Assembly (NCBI GenBank): GCA_013399115.1
Contig: VXAA01006069.1
Span: 30,695-94,694, forward strand
Origin: Anseranas semipalmata
Lineage: Eukaryota; Chordata; Aves; Anseriformes; Anseranatidae
Direction: 5' to 3'
Length of the DNA: 64,000 bases
Position 1 is the stretch's first letter. Each line of letters opens with the position of its first letter. Of the stretch, positions 36,561 to 49,525 are shown one piece after another. Made by a program: the position numbers and the translations under genes. A model generated the notes under the pieces. It saw only the letters and a list, made by a program, of their open reading frames with translations. It did no database searches and had not been told where the DNA came from.

Positions 36561-37905
36561 ACCAGTTTCTTTCACGTATTTGTACAGACAGAGAAGCAAG
36601 TCTGTATTTGGGTTGTATTTTTACAGGGTTTGAAGTCTTGTTCAAAGATCTTGAAAAATTGAATGACTGAGGACATAGACTGGAATTCTGCCCTTCAGTT
36701 TATGTGCAAAATCAAAAACATGCAAAGTTTGGTAGTATCTGAGCTTCATCTGATAAGGCATACATTAAAGTACAAAAAGAAAGCCTAGAAATAGGAGACT
36801 TGTCAGTTTGAATGTTAGTTAAATAAGTACATAAGATAAACAGTTCAGTGAGGGTTATATAGCTGAATTTTCAATCAGTATTCACAAAAGGCTGTTACAA
36901 CAGCATCTTCCATTACCAAAAGCATGTAGAATTTGTCGCCCAGTGTAGCAGGCATAGTTTGCAGGGGAAAATCTACCAGTTTTAGCAAATCTTCCATTTC
37001 AAATTAAATGTTATTAACCAACTCAGAGTATCAGAAATCTCCCTCCTAGCACATTTTTTAAAAAATCCAAGACCTAGCAGTTTTTGGCTGAATTCATCTG
37101 CCATTTAATTAGCACTGAGAAGCCTTTTTTCCACAAATATGTATTTCATACCTACAAACAGGTATCACACTGTACTAAATTTAGCATCCCTCTGTTTAGT
37201 TTTAATCTTAAAATAAATTACTGTTGCCATTCTGTTTAATAAAATCGGATGAGCAGCTGCAAGTTTTTGTGATATTACCATTAGATTTCCACGTGGTATA
37301 ATACATTTGTTAACTATTTTGCTTCATTATAGTGTTAGGTTTGAAATGACAGGCCCAGAAATTTAAGACAAACTTACCTCTTAAAAAAGGAAAGCAGCAC
37401 CTGATGATTGGGTAGGCTGAAGTTCTCATTGCCTGTATCTCTGCTGAAGAGAGCTGCTTTCACTGCTGGAAGAAGGGGGATCGGGGACGCAGGAGACAGG
37501 CAATAGGGCAAGAGCTGAATGCAATAACTTCTAGTGCCACTGTCTGAGGACAAGCCAGTGACTGCATGGAAAAGCTACTCTCTAGAGTGAGAGTGAAGGT
37601 GCAGGAGGTCTGACTCAATCAGGGAATAGGTTTAAATGGTATCTGGGAGGAAAAAAAGATGGCTGTGGGGAACAGAGAAGGGGAAAAGAAAGAAGAGCTC
37701 ATAATGCCCCAGTGCAAACACTTGCTCTGGTATGTTGCAGAGCTGGGTGGAAAAGAATGTGGAGAATTGCTGAAGATACTGGGTAGGGAAACTTGGCTGG
37801 GGAGGCCACTCTGTGTTTGTGTGTGTCTATGTATATAAAAAACATATAAACAAGGTATGTATATATAGGAGGGGTGGGATATGAATGTTCATTTATTTGC
37901 TGAAG

Positions 37906-38030
37906 AAATCAAAATTAGCTGCAGAATACATGCCCTTGATGAAGAAAAGTTATTTAATAAAACATCGTTTTTTTGTGTAAAACAAGCAACTGGAAAATTT
38001 TCAACTAGTTCCTCAAATAACATAGCAGAG
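37906..38030 (+). CDS. Exon 5 of the chain (125 bp)
   Basis: Seen: acceptor TTCATTTATTTGCTGAAG, 125 bases, donor GCAGAG|GTAGGA. The first two bases complete the Glu codon started at 30246. The remaining 41 codons are open and include CRIHALDEEKLFNKTSFF and a Ser/Thr-rich segment, STSSSNNIAE. The exon ends in phase 0, matching the exon at 50860. A competing acceptor 13 bases on (AAATTAG) would read into a TAA and is rejected. The acceptor tract is only moderate, so this exon is less secure than 23587 or 50860. The Ser/Asn stretch suggests a flexible loop. No domain is recognised. Confidence 0.68.
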
Positions 38031-38693
38031 GTAGGAAATACTTTCTATTACTTAGCTTTTAATTATGATGTATTTTGCATTATTTGCTCTGTTTCTCTCC
38101 TTTTAACATTCTTCTAATGTTGAAAAATTAAATTAACGAGTCCACTATACTAGTATCTGTATAATCAAATGTACTTAATTTTATGCTCATTTCTAGTCTG
38201 TTACCAGCACTAACATACTGTTCTAATGTACAGGTTATGTTATACAAATGCAGTTTATAAATGCAACAGACTGTTTATTCTTTGCTTTTAAGCTGTTTCT
38301 GTTGGAATAAAGGAAGTCAATGGGTGCATTTTTGCTGACCTTTGCTTTTATAAGTGTTTGTTTTCACACTGCTTAAAATTTAGGACAAAAGTGAGTTGAG
38401 AAACAAGACAAAAATATTATTTAAAGTGTAAAAAGTTAAACATCTCATTCCAAGCAATGCAAAAACGTTCAGGTGAAAATACATGGCAAACCCAAATGTA
38501 TAGCTATCCCCAAAAGGCTATAAAAGCACAGTAAGAAAAACTCACCTGCATGAAACGATTCAGCAGGTAGGCAGGCTATTGAAGAATAGCCATGTGTTAA
38601 TATGGAGTACAATCTTAACTGCATCAATGGTGAAGTATACTCCGACTGGAATATCTAAAAGTTTGGGATATGTCAAAAGTTCTGAACAAACCA

Positions 38694-39092
38694 TTATCTT
38701 GGGACAACAAACCTGCCTGACATTACAAGACTGTGTTTGTTTCTAAGCCAGGTTGTTTCAGCTGCAATGCCCGCAAACCTGGTGGTGAAGCTCTTCAGGT
38801 GTTCCAAGGAATGGCATACTGTTTGGCAACAATAAATAGCACACACTGCACAACGATGATAATAGTACCAAACACTGATACTGATCGTGGCCTGCTGTGG
38901 CATCCCAGAGAATTTTACAGACCTGTGAAGTGCATCCCTATCGCTGAGGGACAGGGAATGGTCACAAAACCTGCAGCTGACATCAGCAGCTCTGTTTAAG
39001 AAAGGTAAAAGATGCCCATCTTGTACTACAAGGCAGGCAGATTGCAGTGGTCTGAAATGAATGGGTCTTAGCAAAGTTATTGCCGTTTCCAT
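38694..39092. other. Antiparallel open region, status unclear
   Basis: The minus strand is open for 132 codons (38694-39092) and the plus strand for 88 codons (38733-38999) over the same bases. Neither translation is recognised and neither has good splice sites. On the plus strand GCATCCCAGAGAATTTTACA resembles an old SINE segment, so an eroded interspersed repeat is a fair alternative to coding. Confidence 0.2.
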
Positions 39093-42000
39093 ACAAGGGA
39101 TGGGAAAATGGCATCTGTGATGTCCAAAATAGACCTTAGTCTTAAATCTCAGTCAGCACCGTCCCCTCCAATCATAATAGAATGAGTCGATTCAGGGCTG
39201 TCTCAAAGGGGCGAGAGCCACTGCTGAACTTCTGTTTCCAGCAGCCCTCCTGGAGGTGGCCGGCCTTACCTGCATATGAGGGGCACTACAGGCTGCCTTT
39301 TGTTGGCATACAGGGAGCTACCCACAGGGTAAAATCCGTCTCGATTTTGTGAGGTGCAACAATGCAAAGCATAAGCATCTTGTGTTCTTCTTTTGCACTG
39401 TCTTCACTTTTGCTTCTTGAGTTTGGCATTGCGAAGAGATAAGAAACTAGGACAAGTGATCCAGACAGTGAGGTATCCACATACAGCTTGAGAGCTGTGT
39501 GTAAAACCTGGCTTAGCCAGCTGGCTGCAGCTCTGTTCCCTTCCACAATGACACAGAGTGAGCTGCTCTGCTCACTGCATTGTCATACAAGGTATGAAAA
39601 GGGAGAGCATGGCCTGCTTTCTCTTCCAAAACATGGCGTGCTGTACAAAACAGCAGAGAGGAGCCACTGTTGACACAGGGGATGTGGTGCCCTGAATAGC
39701 TATAGCTCAGAGAGAGATGAAAGTGTATCTCCACAGATAGCATCAGTAAAGCACCCACTGTGGTTACAGCTCTGTTCTGTGAAATATTAAGGGCTCTTTA
39801 AAATGTGGTGCATAATCTTGGCTACAAACACAGCTTGTCACAAATTATGAGGTTCCTCTTAAGGTTTTTTAGGGCCTTCCACATGACTATTGGTCTTGAG
39901 TTTCTGTCACTAGAGAACAGACTCCTTTCTTATCTACAGATATAGTATATGAAATTTAAGCATCACTGTTTATTGTGGTTTTTTTTTCACATGTGTAATT
40001 TGTCTGGATTCTGCAGGTATACTTTTTTTTACATTTGTTCTTTGGTGTTAATGCATTTTTTGTAGAATATGTGTAAATAGATATGAGCAAACTGTGTAAA
40101 AGTTATTCAGCTACCCAGTGAACCATGTAATCTGTTGATTCATAGAGACAACAGATAATAGAGTGAGATATTTGCTTTACACTGTCTGTGTAGTATCTAG
40201 GCACAGAGTCAATTTGTGTCCTGTCGGGGCATGTTGTACCACACTATATTATCACTCTGAGGATAGGCAATTTGGGTAATGAATATGTGAGCTGGATGGG
40301 GGTGGAGAAGTATATCCAATATCTACAAAGTAGAAATGTTGAACCAAGGTTTTGGTTGCATCCTGGTTAATTCAAGGCACTATCATCACAGACAAGCTCT
40401 TTTTCTATCTTGGAAACAATATTGTTAATTAACTTTTATCTTTCCTTTTATCATATCATAAAAATGGAAACAATTCACTAAACACTGACAGTTTCTTTGT
40501 ACAGCAAGTACAAGTAAAAATGCCCTAATTCTGGGAAAACACAAAAATTAAATAGAAGTAAATAAGCATTTTGAGAGCAGTTGGAGGAAAATTGTTACCA
40601 GTTTCTTTGCTCGATCCAAGGAACCATTTGACCAGGCTGTGCTTAAACACCTCTGCTGCAGCAGCCCATTGCTGCACTGCTGTTCCAGCCCCTCCGAACA
40701 GCCCTGGGGTTGACAGCTGTGCAAATGAGCAGGAGACACAGAATAATGACAAATAGGCCACCCTCTGTCCACTCCCCACAATATGATTCACAGCATCAGA
40801 TTTTTGTTTTCTTGTTAATCCGTCTCTTACCAAACAATCTTGCAAGCTGTAGGATTTGTGTGAGTTTTCTAGGATTACCTAGTTCCAGAAAGTATCCCTG
40901 AATTCCCCACAGGTATTTGCAAAAGAGAATTACTGAAAGAGAGATGTTCCAGAACTGAACTGCTTTGTCCCCTCCAAAAAACTCCCTGGGGTGTATTGAC
41001 AGTATGTCGTGCAGTGCAGGAAAATGTGGATGTGGGAGCTATCAGGATGGGTTTAGCTGTGTTGCTCCAGATCTCTGTCCTGGGTTATTTGCCCTTTTTA
41101 GAAAAGTAGTGTAGGTGGGGTGTGTGAATACACACTGCTTCTCTCTGATACGAGTGTAATGGAGCTTGGTTGAATGAAGATGGCTCAAAAATTGCTATGC
41201 AGTCAGGGTAACAGATCAGTCTCATTGTCAAATATACAGGTGATCCAAATAAACCCTTTGAAGTGCACCCTACATCATGTGAGGCCTTGTAATGTGTCCA
41301 GCTGAAATTAGCTTCCATCCACCTCCTCTTCCCCATCATCTGATCCTGCCATCCTCACCTGGAGACATTGCTGAGATTTGAAACCTGCAGAGGGGAGTGG
41401 GAATGAGCTGCGAGTGACTGTCACATCAAGGAAATCTCCATACATCAGATATGAAGCCAAACAGCAAAGGCTTAAAATGGAAAAGCTGGGTGAAGCAAAC
41501 CAGTATCTTCCTTCTTTTCTCACTAATGGTTGGTGATTTGTCCATAAGCAATCATTTCACTATCTAAATTTGATAAGGCCTGCTTCTGACATCTTAGTTG
41601 GCTCCATTTCGGCAAAATTCCTCTTGACTTAAATAGGAGTTTTACCTGAATAAATAAAGACTGCAGGTAGTCCCAGAACCTCTCTTTCCTTTATCCCTGC
41701 TCCTTCCACCATACACACCCAGGCTACTTTAGGATCCCAGTGTTACTTTTCAGGCAAGGCTGTGCCCCAGCAGAGAGGTGCTGCTCCGGGAGCCTGCGTG
41801 GAGGGGCTGGCCCAAGCAGGGACTCCTCTCAACACGCCTGCGAAGCGCCGCAGCCACCTGGGCCATGCCAGACAGTTGCAATCACAGAAAAAGGAGGAGA
41901 TATGGTAAAAGTGAGGCTTTTTCACAAATTCCCACAGAGGCACAGGACGAGTAGTTTTTCTTCTCTAATCAATGCTATTTATTATCTGTGTTGAAGAGCT

Positions 42001-44343
42001 CTGCTGAAGGAAAAGGTCAGCGTTGTGATACACGTTGTAAAAATACAACAAAAACCAGCCTGTATTTGCATGGGGGCCAATTAGTGGCTGCGACACTCAA
42101 TGGGAGTGTTTTCCAAGACATCCTTCAGCCATGGGTGCCAGGTGAATTCAGCTTCTTTGTATGCCTTAAACTAGAAGACATTTTGGAGCAAGTGCATACA
42201 AGAAGGCAGCTTTTGATTGCATGAGAAACACTTAATTCTCAATTTCTAGCTGCTTAGACAGCACATTTATTCAGCAATACCTCACCTGCCACTTATTACT
42301 AAAACATCCCTGGGGATATAGCTTGGTATATCCTGGTAACCTGTTGCAATCTGTGCATGTACAACCTCCATCTCCCAGTACAATGAGACAACTTGATGCT
42401 TCTTCTGCGTGCTGTGCTCTCAGCCCCACAGCTTAACGCAAGCAGGGTCAGGGTGAACTTTTAATTGCCAGAAGCACCTCCCGCACTGGAACTAGCCTTT
42501 GTAACTTGCCTGTTGTTCCCCTTCTCCAGCAATCTCAGCAGCTGCAATGGACGGCTGGGCCCAATTGTAGTAGTTCTGTCAAGGCTTTCATTGAGGCCAG
42601 GAAACACCACCCCTGTGTTGTTCTGTTCTGCTTGGGTTGGGGCCACCGTGTTCAAGCATTGTGTGTGTTATAAACAAAATGGACCAGGGAAAATGTATTA
42701 GTCTTGCATAACTGTTTCATCTGCTTCTCTTGAAAGCAAAAGGGATCCTTGAAGGAGATGAAGGCCTGTATTGCTCAATTTTAACTGCACCCCATTTTTG
42801 TTCTGGGCAACTCGCTGACTATAGAGGACCCCGCTGCATTCACAGCTTCCCAGCTGAGAAGATGCTGCTGACTTACCTTGGCTTGGCTATTCCAGAAAAG
42901 CTTCACAGAATGGCGACTTCCCTCCTATCCCACTATATAGAGCTCGTGTGTATGGTACATGCAGGAACACTTTGAAAGAGAAGTTAGAAAATGTCAGGAG
43001 TATTGTATACTATAAAAATGTCAGTTTATCTTGCATGTATTTTTAATGACAGTCATTTTCTAACTTTCTTTTGTTCGATACAAACAGCAAACTTGTTCTT
43101 GAAGTAAACACTGTTTTAGTCTTCTGTTTTTTTCCCCTTTATTTCATTTCAGTTTAGTTTAGTTTAGAGCTTCTGCCTGAGCAGCCAGGGAATATATATA
43201 ATAGGGCATGAATACATTCTTATAAGTATTAGAACAAGTATGGAAACACAGAGCCCTTAGTGACCTTGCTAGTCCTCTGCTGATCACTTGTGTTTGTTGT
43301 TGTAGGAAGGCAAACATAAGTATAGAAGTGTTATTGAACAGAAAACCCTTCAAAAATTTCACCAGTCTTTTGTATTCAAGTCGCAGAGCAATGGGGGGCC
43401 GCCCTGCTCAGAAAGCATACTTATGCAAGTATTAAGAACTGGCTGAGATAAGAAGTAAAGCTTAAGAGACCTTCATCATTAGCTGCTAGTGGTGGAGATT
43501 AGTGATCCTACTACAGGATTACAGATGGAAAGAGTGCTAGTGTTGGTTAATTGTTCATTAATGCTTGTAAAATAAGATAGCGGTAGTAAAACTTGCTATT
43601 GTCTGCTCTCTCAAAGTAAAACAAAATTGGATCTGCTTGTCAATAGCTGTATTGATGTTAACGGGAACATGTTTAACAGATCATTTTACAGTGTAAACTA
43701 CTATCCAGCTCTTTCAACATTTAATTAGACACTATTATCCTAATAAGAAATAATTCATGTTTTAAATAATCTGTTCTCTGTACACTAATGTTTTAGCCTT
43801 GTAATTAGCGATGCCTTCACTAGGGTGCTTTTAGTATTTCAGAGTTTGCATATAAATCTCAGGTGGAACATTACCTCTATGTAGCCCCATGGATTTATTT
43901 TATTTACACTACCTGAGTGTTGCCATCCTTTCCCACCAGTGATTTTCCATACCATTAGGGAATGGCAGCTGTGTTCCAGGTAGCAGAGTGCCTCTCGGCG
44001 GTGCAGCCCAGGCTTATGCAAACTTCTGCCAGCAAAAAGCTGTACGCAGGGCCCAGGGCAGCAGCCACCTTGCCCGGGGACTTGTGGGTCACACATGTGC
44101 TGGACTGGCAGGAGTGGGACTGCTGCTCTGGGGAGCCACGAGTCTTTTCTCCCACAGCCGAGTGGGCCAACAAGGATCCAGCAAAGTTCACTGTGACAAA
44201 AAAATGACCTTCTGACATGGACAAACCTGAGAAGAAAAGGAGATCCTCCATTTTTATTATGAAGGGTAAACTTCAAATGAAATACTGATCCTGGAAACAT
44301 GAACATTTTCAATGAGATATGTGTGGAGGACTACCGTTTTCTC

Positions 44344-44362
44344 AAAAAAAAAAAAAAAAAAA
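44344..44362. repeat. Poly(A) run, 19 bases
   Basis: A simple adenine tract in the intron, with no retrocopy recognised upstream. Confidence 0.95.
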
Positions 44363-44984
44363 TCCAGGAAAGAAATAGCTGTCCAGGAAATAAAGGGCAC
44401 AGGAAAAAGCTGCACCTTCCAGGCTACTTCCCTATAGGCTCTTTAGCATAAAAATTAAAGGGTCTGAGTCCTCTACTTCATCACATCTGCACCAGATCTC
44501 CCTCTGTGTGCCTTGGTCAGGGATAATGGTACAGCCATCGTTCAGGACAATTTGCACTGCCCTGATCTTGAGTCTGCTTTGTTGGTCCCTTGGCAGAAGC
44601 CGGAGGAGCCCGAAGGGTGGCTGTAGCCTGTGCCAGATGCCACCAGCCCTGGGGACTGTTGCAGCATCCTGGCAGTGACAGGGCTGCTGAGGAGTCCTGG
44701 CCAGGGTCCCTACACAGGCAGCAAGAGCCGAGCGCAGCGGTGTGAACAGCTGCCCTGCTCTGATAGCTGGCCTCACAGGGGATGCACAAGACGTGGTAAC
44801 AACTGCAAACATTTCTGCTGAGCCCCACTAAGGTATCTGCCCTGATGCACAGTCAGCCGGCGTCAGAGACCACGTGAACCAGCACACAGGGCTCCGGTGC
44901 CTTGCCGTTTCCCATTTCCTGCAGTCCTGTCCGTCAAAGCGAACAAGCATGTGAGCCCTGGGCCCATGAGTTGCCCCCATGGAG

Positions 44985-45140
44985 AAATTTGAATGCAACT
45001 ATGTCTCCGTCAGTTGATAAGAAGTGATACTGCTGGTTAATTGCCTCCGAAGTGTTAACCAACAGCTCATTAGTCTTAAAGACTTACTTAAACTTGATAA
45101 CCCTTTTTATGTAGTATGGAATGAGAAGCGAATAAGTAAT
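44985..45140. promoter_or_regulatory. Candidate conserved noncoding block, intronic
   Basis: This non-repetitive block contains CTCCGTCAGTTGATAAGAAG, CTGGTTAATTGCCTCCG, GTGTTAACCAACAGCTCA, TTAGTCTTAAAGACTTA and AACTTGATAACCC. It combines homeodomain, GATA-like and E-box-like words in a short space. There is no coding potential. The call is by composition only. Confidence 0.28.
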
Positions 45141-46189
45141 TGCATGCTGAGATCTGCCACTGAGATACATAAGATGTTGGTTTAAGATAAAGAAAAACAA
45201 AACCTGACTGAAATATTTGGGAAGATGAGAAAGATACAAGTCACAACCTCAGTCTGCAATACAAATCCAAACGCAGCTTTTCTGTAATGACTGTTTTGAT
45301 AGGAGTAACAAATAATAGCCAACTTGTCTGTGCTGATAGTTAACCTCAGTACAGAAACAAAACCACCCTGCTCTTAATTTAGAAACTAAAAAAGAATACC
45401 GTAGAGAGGTTGATTGGGAGATTGTATCAAATGCCAGAGCTTTCCTTATTGCTCATCGACTTCTCTCCTACAGCATGTGTTTATGGGCGCTTCTTCAATC
45501 ACTGCAGCTATAAATTACTTTCTTAGCAAACTGCCCTCGCTCTGCTTTGGACACAACCTCTGGGCCTGGCAGTAACTGCTCAGTTCAGGCCATTCAGCAG
45601 CAGTATGACAGGCAAAGAGAAATAAAGAAATCATTATTGTGGCTTTGTTATATTGATGAGAAGGTATGGATTTGGAGCACATCGCTCTGGTTCCTCCAGT
45701 GATTTTAAGGGATGTGTAAATAACATACACCACTGTGTGGTAACTGCTGCTTAAAATCAAAGCACGAGCAGCTGGACAAATGTGCCTTGTAGCCAGATAA
45801 TTTAAGGGTAGCAGAGTACAACATGCAGGAGCCCAACTTGGGGAATATGGCAACATCCTTTCCTTTGAATTTGAAGTGCACATTAAGACATCCTTATACG
45901 CAAACTCTGAGACTGCAAATGATTGGAAGGGAAAAAAAATAAATAAAAGAACTCCTGCTTTTTTGTCAATATTCTTTCCTGGTAGAAACTCTCCAAACAG
46001 CTCCATTTAACATGTAAATGAGGTGCTAGAGAAACTGCATGTGTGATGCTGGTAGAGATCTCCAGGAAGAAACTCTTGGTTTGTACTGAAATAAGTGAAT
46101 GGTGAAACCCCTCTGTGGCTGGATGAGAGGAAGCTTCTGAAGAGGGGTCTTGCCATTCATTCTCCCTCATTACAGTTACCTGACTGAGA

Positions 46190-47010
46190 GCAAGGCTGTG
46201 TCTCAGTGCAGCGGCTCATTAGTAAGAGAAGACTCTGACATTAGTTCAAATGTTGATCGACAGGACTGGTAGCGTGAAGTCAGGATTGTGTTGTCAGACC
46301 GAGCTTTATCATCTGCGTTACAGCCTGATGGTTTATCTGGGATAACTGGTTTATGAAGAGTGTGTTAAACTGTTTGCCAGGAGGTTTAATACTCACTCAG
46401 CTTTGTTTGATGACATGGACCAGTGTGGCTTTCTCTACCTACCAGCTTATAAAAGGCCAGGTGAAAAGATCATGAAAAGGCAAGGCAAATTTCCAAAGCT
46501 GCCTGCTAGAGCCCGGGGCCGGCTCAAAGCGGTGCATTGTGTGACGTGAGTGCAACTGTTTGCAAGTTAGGTCACGGCAGTGGTCGTGGAGGTGCTGAAA
46601 ATATGTGCCCATGTTGCATGTGGCAGTGCAGTTCTCTGGCAGGACTAATGTATCACTGTTATTATCCAGTCTTTTGACCTAATGCCATATGACAGAAGGG
46701 AAAAATCTTGTGTATCTCAGTTCTCCATTGAAGCATTAATGGCAATTTGAAATTGTTCTGCATTAAAAGCTTATCAAGCACAATGTGGCCTTCCGGGGCT
46801 TTGTCCCTGGCATGCAGCGCCACTGCCGCATACAGCAGCCCCCACGGATGCTCTGGAGGAGCATGCGAACTGTTCCCATGCTGTGTTTTCCTTAGCAGGA
46901 TCTTTTTCCAGCTCGCCCATTCTAAACAGTTGATGGTTTCCTGTGACCTTTTGGACCTACACTTCAGTTTCTTGTACACCACAATTGAGCTCCCTCTTCT
47001 TGCCTTGTTA
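46190..47010. promoter_or_regulatory. Candidate conserved noncoding region, intronic
   Basis: This long stretch has retained CpG and ordered motifs but no repeat or exon. It includes CGGCTCATTAGTAAGAG, TGTTGATCGACAGG, CATCTGCGTTACAGCCTG, GTTTATCTGGGATAACTG, an E-box-rich segment, and GAAGCATTAATGGCAATTTG. Antiparallel frames of about 90-120 codons occur near 46662-47021 but have no splice context. It may hold more than one element. Confidence 0.25.
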
Positions 47011-47752
47011 TGAGCCAGCATATGATGGATGAGCCCTCAGCATGCCTCGAGGTGCAGCAGGAGCAGCGGAGGAAGTAAGACAGCAGATCTACTCCAGCAA
47101 ATTAGCAGCAACAGCAGGCTCTGTTGTGGCAGTTCTGTTGAATGCCATCATTTTAACTGTTCACTACGGAATAGTTCCTAAATGGCATTTATATTTAAGT
47201 CAGTTTATTATATTATTCCAGCCATGCAAAGCTGTACTACAAATTTACCAGCTCAGGCACAAAATCTATTCACCCACCCTTTTCCAAGATGATGATAATG
47301 GACCCCCTCCCCTTTCCCTCCTTCCTCCCTCAAATGATTATATTTTGCTTGCCCATCAAAACAAATCACTCATCTTGGGTGAATAAAATTTTGCAAGGCT
47401 GCAGTATGCAGGATGTCACAGATTATTTTTTCTTTACATTTTTTTGCTGTTGCTCTTCACAGATTTCATGCTCCTTGCTTAATTTTTATATGCAGACCAT
47501 CCTACTGAATTCTGACACATGTCACTTTGATGCAACTCTGATAATAGAACACCATTTTTCTTCTACAGAGGCTAGCCTTTTGACTTTCTTTTCTGATTGT
47601 TTCTTAAATTAAATCAAAAAAGTAAATAGAAAAGGCATGGCTTAGATCGAGCTTTTCTTTTTGTGCCCCAGATTTCAAAGTCCTTCCTCAGGTTTCTGTG
47701 CTCAATGGGCATTTTAACCAAATAAAGCAGTTCAAATTGTGGTCAGCAGTTC

Positions 47753-48487
47753 ATGGTTTCATTTGCAAAAGGGGCAGAGGGGGTCAGAGCTGCCCTGCAC
47801 AAGGAGTGCTTGCTGGGGACCCGCATGAGGGGCACCTCCAGGAGAGCAGCATCCCCTCCTGGGCCTGGCAGCCACCTGCCCCTCAGAGTACACGTGGAAG
47901 AAAACAAAAACATTAAGTGCAGTTTTGGGGTAAGATGGCTAAAACACTGCCCAAAAGGTGCTCCGCACACTGGCCAACCAGAAGCCATGCTGTGTGTGAG
48001 GGGTTTCCCTGGCAGTTCGATGCAAAAGCAGAGGATTATGTGGTGTCTTGTGGGAGGGAGGCAATTCTCCACGCAGAAACGCTCACGTGCAGACGATGCA
48101 GCCTACGACAAAGCTGTTCTGGGTAAGGAGGTGGCAATGAAGAGGCCTGGCACTGGCAGCCGCTCAGGATGTGCGCTGCAGTGCAGGCAGACAGCCGGGC
48201 CCCACGCGCACCCAGGAGCCCGCTCCTGGCCTCCCCGGGCCTCTGGGCAAGGAACACCAACACCAAGCACCTACCTGCTGCCCCCCCCAGCACCAAGCAC
48301 CTACCTGCTGCCCCCCCCAGCACCAAGCACCTACCTGCTGCCCTCCCCAGCACCAACAGGAATGCAGAGCGGGTCTCTGGCCTCGCAGCAGCAGGAGCAC
48401 CACGAAACGTCGTTGACTTGCATCACGGTCTCCATTTCTGGTTGTCCGAAGAGCCTCCAGCTCCTGCATGACGTGACACCTTGGTGA
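47753..48487 (+). other. Longest open frame in the window (244 codons), probably not coding
   Basis: The frame runs through a GC-rich patch, where chance open frames are longer. Other frames on both strands are also open there, and the translation is low-complexity (Pro/Ala/Ser-rich) across a minisatellite. No acceptor or donor brackets it in a phase that fits the host gene. I see no domain. It is listed so the reader knows the length has been considered. Confidence 0.12.
48261..48356. repeat. 30-bp minisatellite, three units plus a partial
   Basis: The units start at 48261, 48291 and 48321, with a truncated fourth at 48351. Each begins CACCAAGCACCTACCTGCTG and ends in a C-rich CCCAG. Units 1 and 2 are identical, and unit 3 has one C-to-T change in the C run. 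Because 30 is a multiple of three, the repeat keeps frames open and inflates ORF length. Confidence 0.97.
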
Positions 48488-49489
48488 CACCGTTCGCCAC
48501 AGCAGACCTGGTCCTTCCAACATCTGCCCCACACTGAGGGGCAAGGACAGACGTGGCTGCAGGTTGTTTTATTTTTGGCACTCTACGGGCTTTCTCTTCT
48601 CTTTTTAAACCAAAGTGACGCTTCCAAGGAGGCTCTTCCCCACCCCCTTGCCACCTGCATCGTCAGAGGAGCTAAAAATCAAAAATAAAATGATCAGTTA
48701 TTTTAAGCTGAAGCTTAAAAGGGTATTAATTCAATGGGATAAACTGCAGTTAAGAAACTTTTATCAAGCAAGATAGATTAGGTGGTTAAAAGCAAGAAAA
48801 AAAATCCTAAAAAACATACAGTAGGTAGTAGTTTATGTGTCAAGAAAACTGAGAGAAATTTTGACACTCTGATGTCTAGCAGATAGCACTTAAATCATTT
48901 TTCTCCAAACTTCAGTCATAAAACTTCAAAGAGTTTTAGCCATAATACAAATTTTTAGACTAAGAAGCGGTGTTTGAAGTTATTTTATAGGATTTTGCTG
49001 TAAGGGCTCCAATTGATTTGTAGTAAGATAAAAGAAGAAAACTTTATTTTCGAAGCTTTGTCGGAAAAAGCTTAGCTTCCATTGGCCGTTTTGCCAATAT
49101 GCCTTGAGGGGATGATGATGTCGACACGGATATTATATGCCTATACGAACTGAACTGAGTTTACACCTCCCGCTGTTTGTGTTATGGTTAAAATCTGTCA
49201 CAAAACTGGCAGTGATTTATTAAATGTTTAATGAAGTAAGACAAAAACTTCAAGAACTACAAACAGAAAAGTAGAACATCGCATTAAAGTATAATAATAT
49301 AGGTTACATTTCTGATTTTTTCATATTTCTTTTGCTAAAAATGTGAAAAACACAATTAGAAATCAAGGCAGTATCAAAAGATTATGGGGTGTCACAGATC
49401 ATTCTACCAAAGGTTGTGCTTCTCTGTTTCACTTTTTTCTTTCTAAACAGAGGAATGAAAAAAAGAAGATGAAATAACGGTATGCTCAC

Positions 49490-49525
49490 AAAAAAAAAAA
49501 GAAAAAAAAAGAAAAAAAAAAAAAA
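49490..49525. repeat. A-rich simple repeat
   Basis: Runs of A are interrupted by single G residues. It is a simple repeat with no gene associated. Confidence 0.9.

Larger units (their letters stand above)
30247..37905 (+). other. Intron (about 7.7 kb) between exons at 30159 and 37906
   Basis: It contains a small GC-rich patch (about 33560-33740), isolated acceptor-like tracts (ending at about 33928 and 35468) without usable donors, and two candidate conserved blocks (35270-35470 and 36350-36560). Around 34160-34220 there is weak resemblance to a tRNA-derived SINE head. Nothing else is recognised. Confidence 0.5.

Noticed and set aside
37919..38030. Alternative acceptor (ATTAG) 13 bases into the exon at 37906
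   Set aside because: In the phase supplied by the previous exon it reaches a TAA, so the upstream acceptor is used.
41754..41900. Acceptor-like site followed by an open GC-rich frame and a GTAAAA donor
   Set aside because: It would end in phase 1 and conflict with the phase-0 start at 50860. More than one frame is open because of GC content.
43839..44312. 157-codon minus-strand open frame
   Set aside because: Plus-strand frames are open over the same bases, and there is no recognisable protein or splice signal.
45515..46006. 163-codon minus-strand open frame
   Set aside because: No acceptor/donor pair and no recognisable content. It is likely chance.
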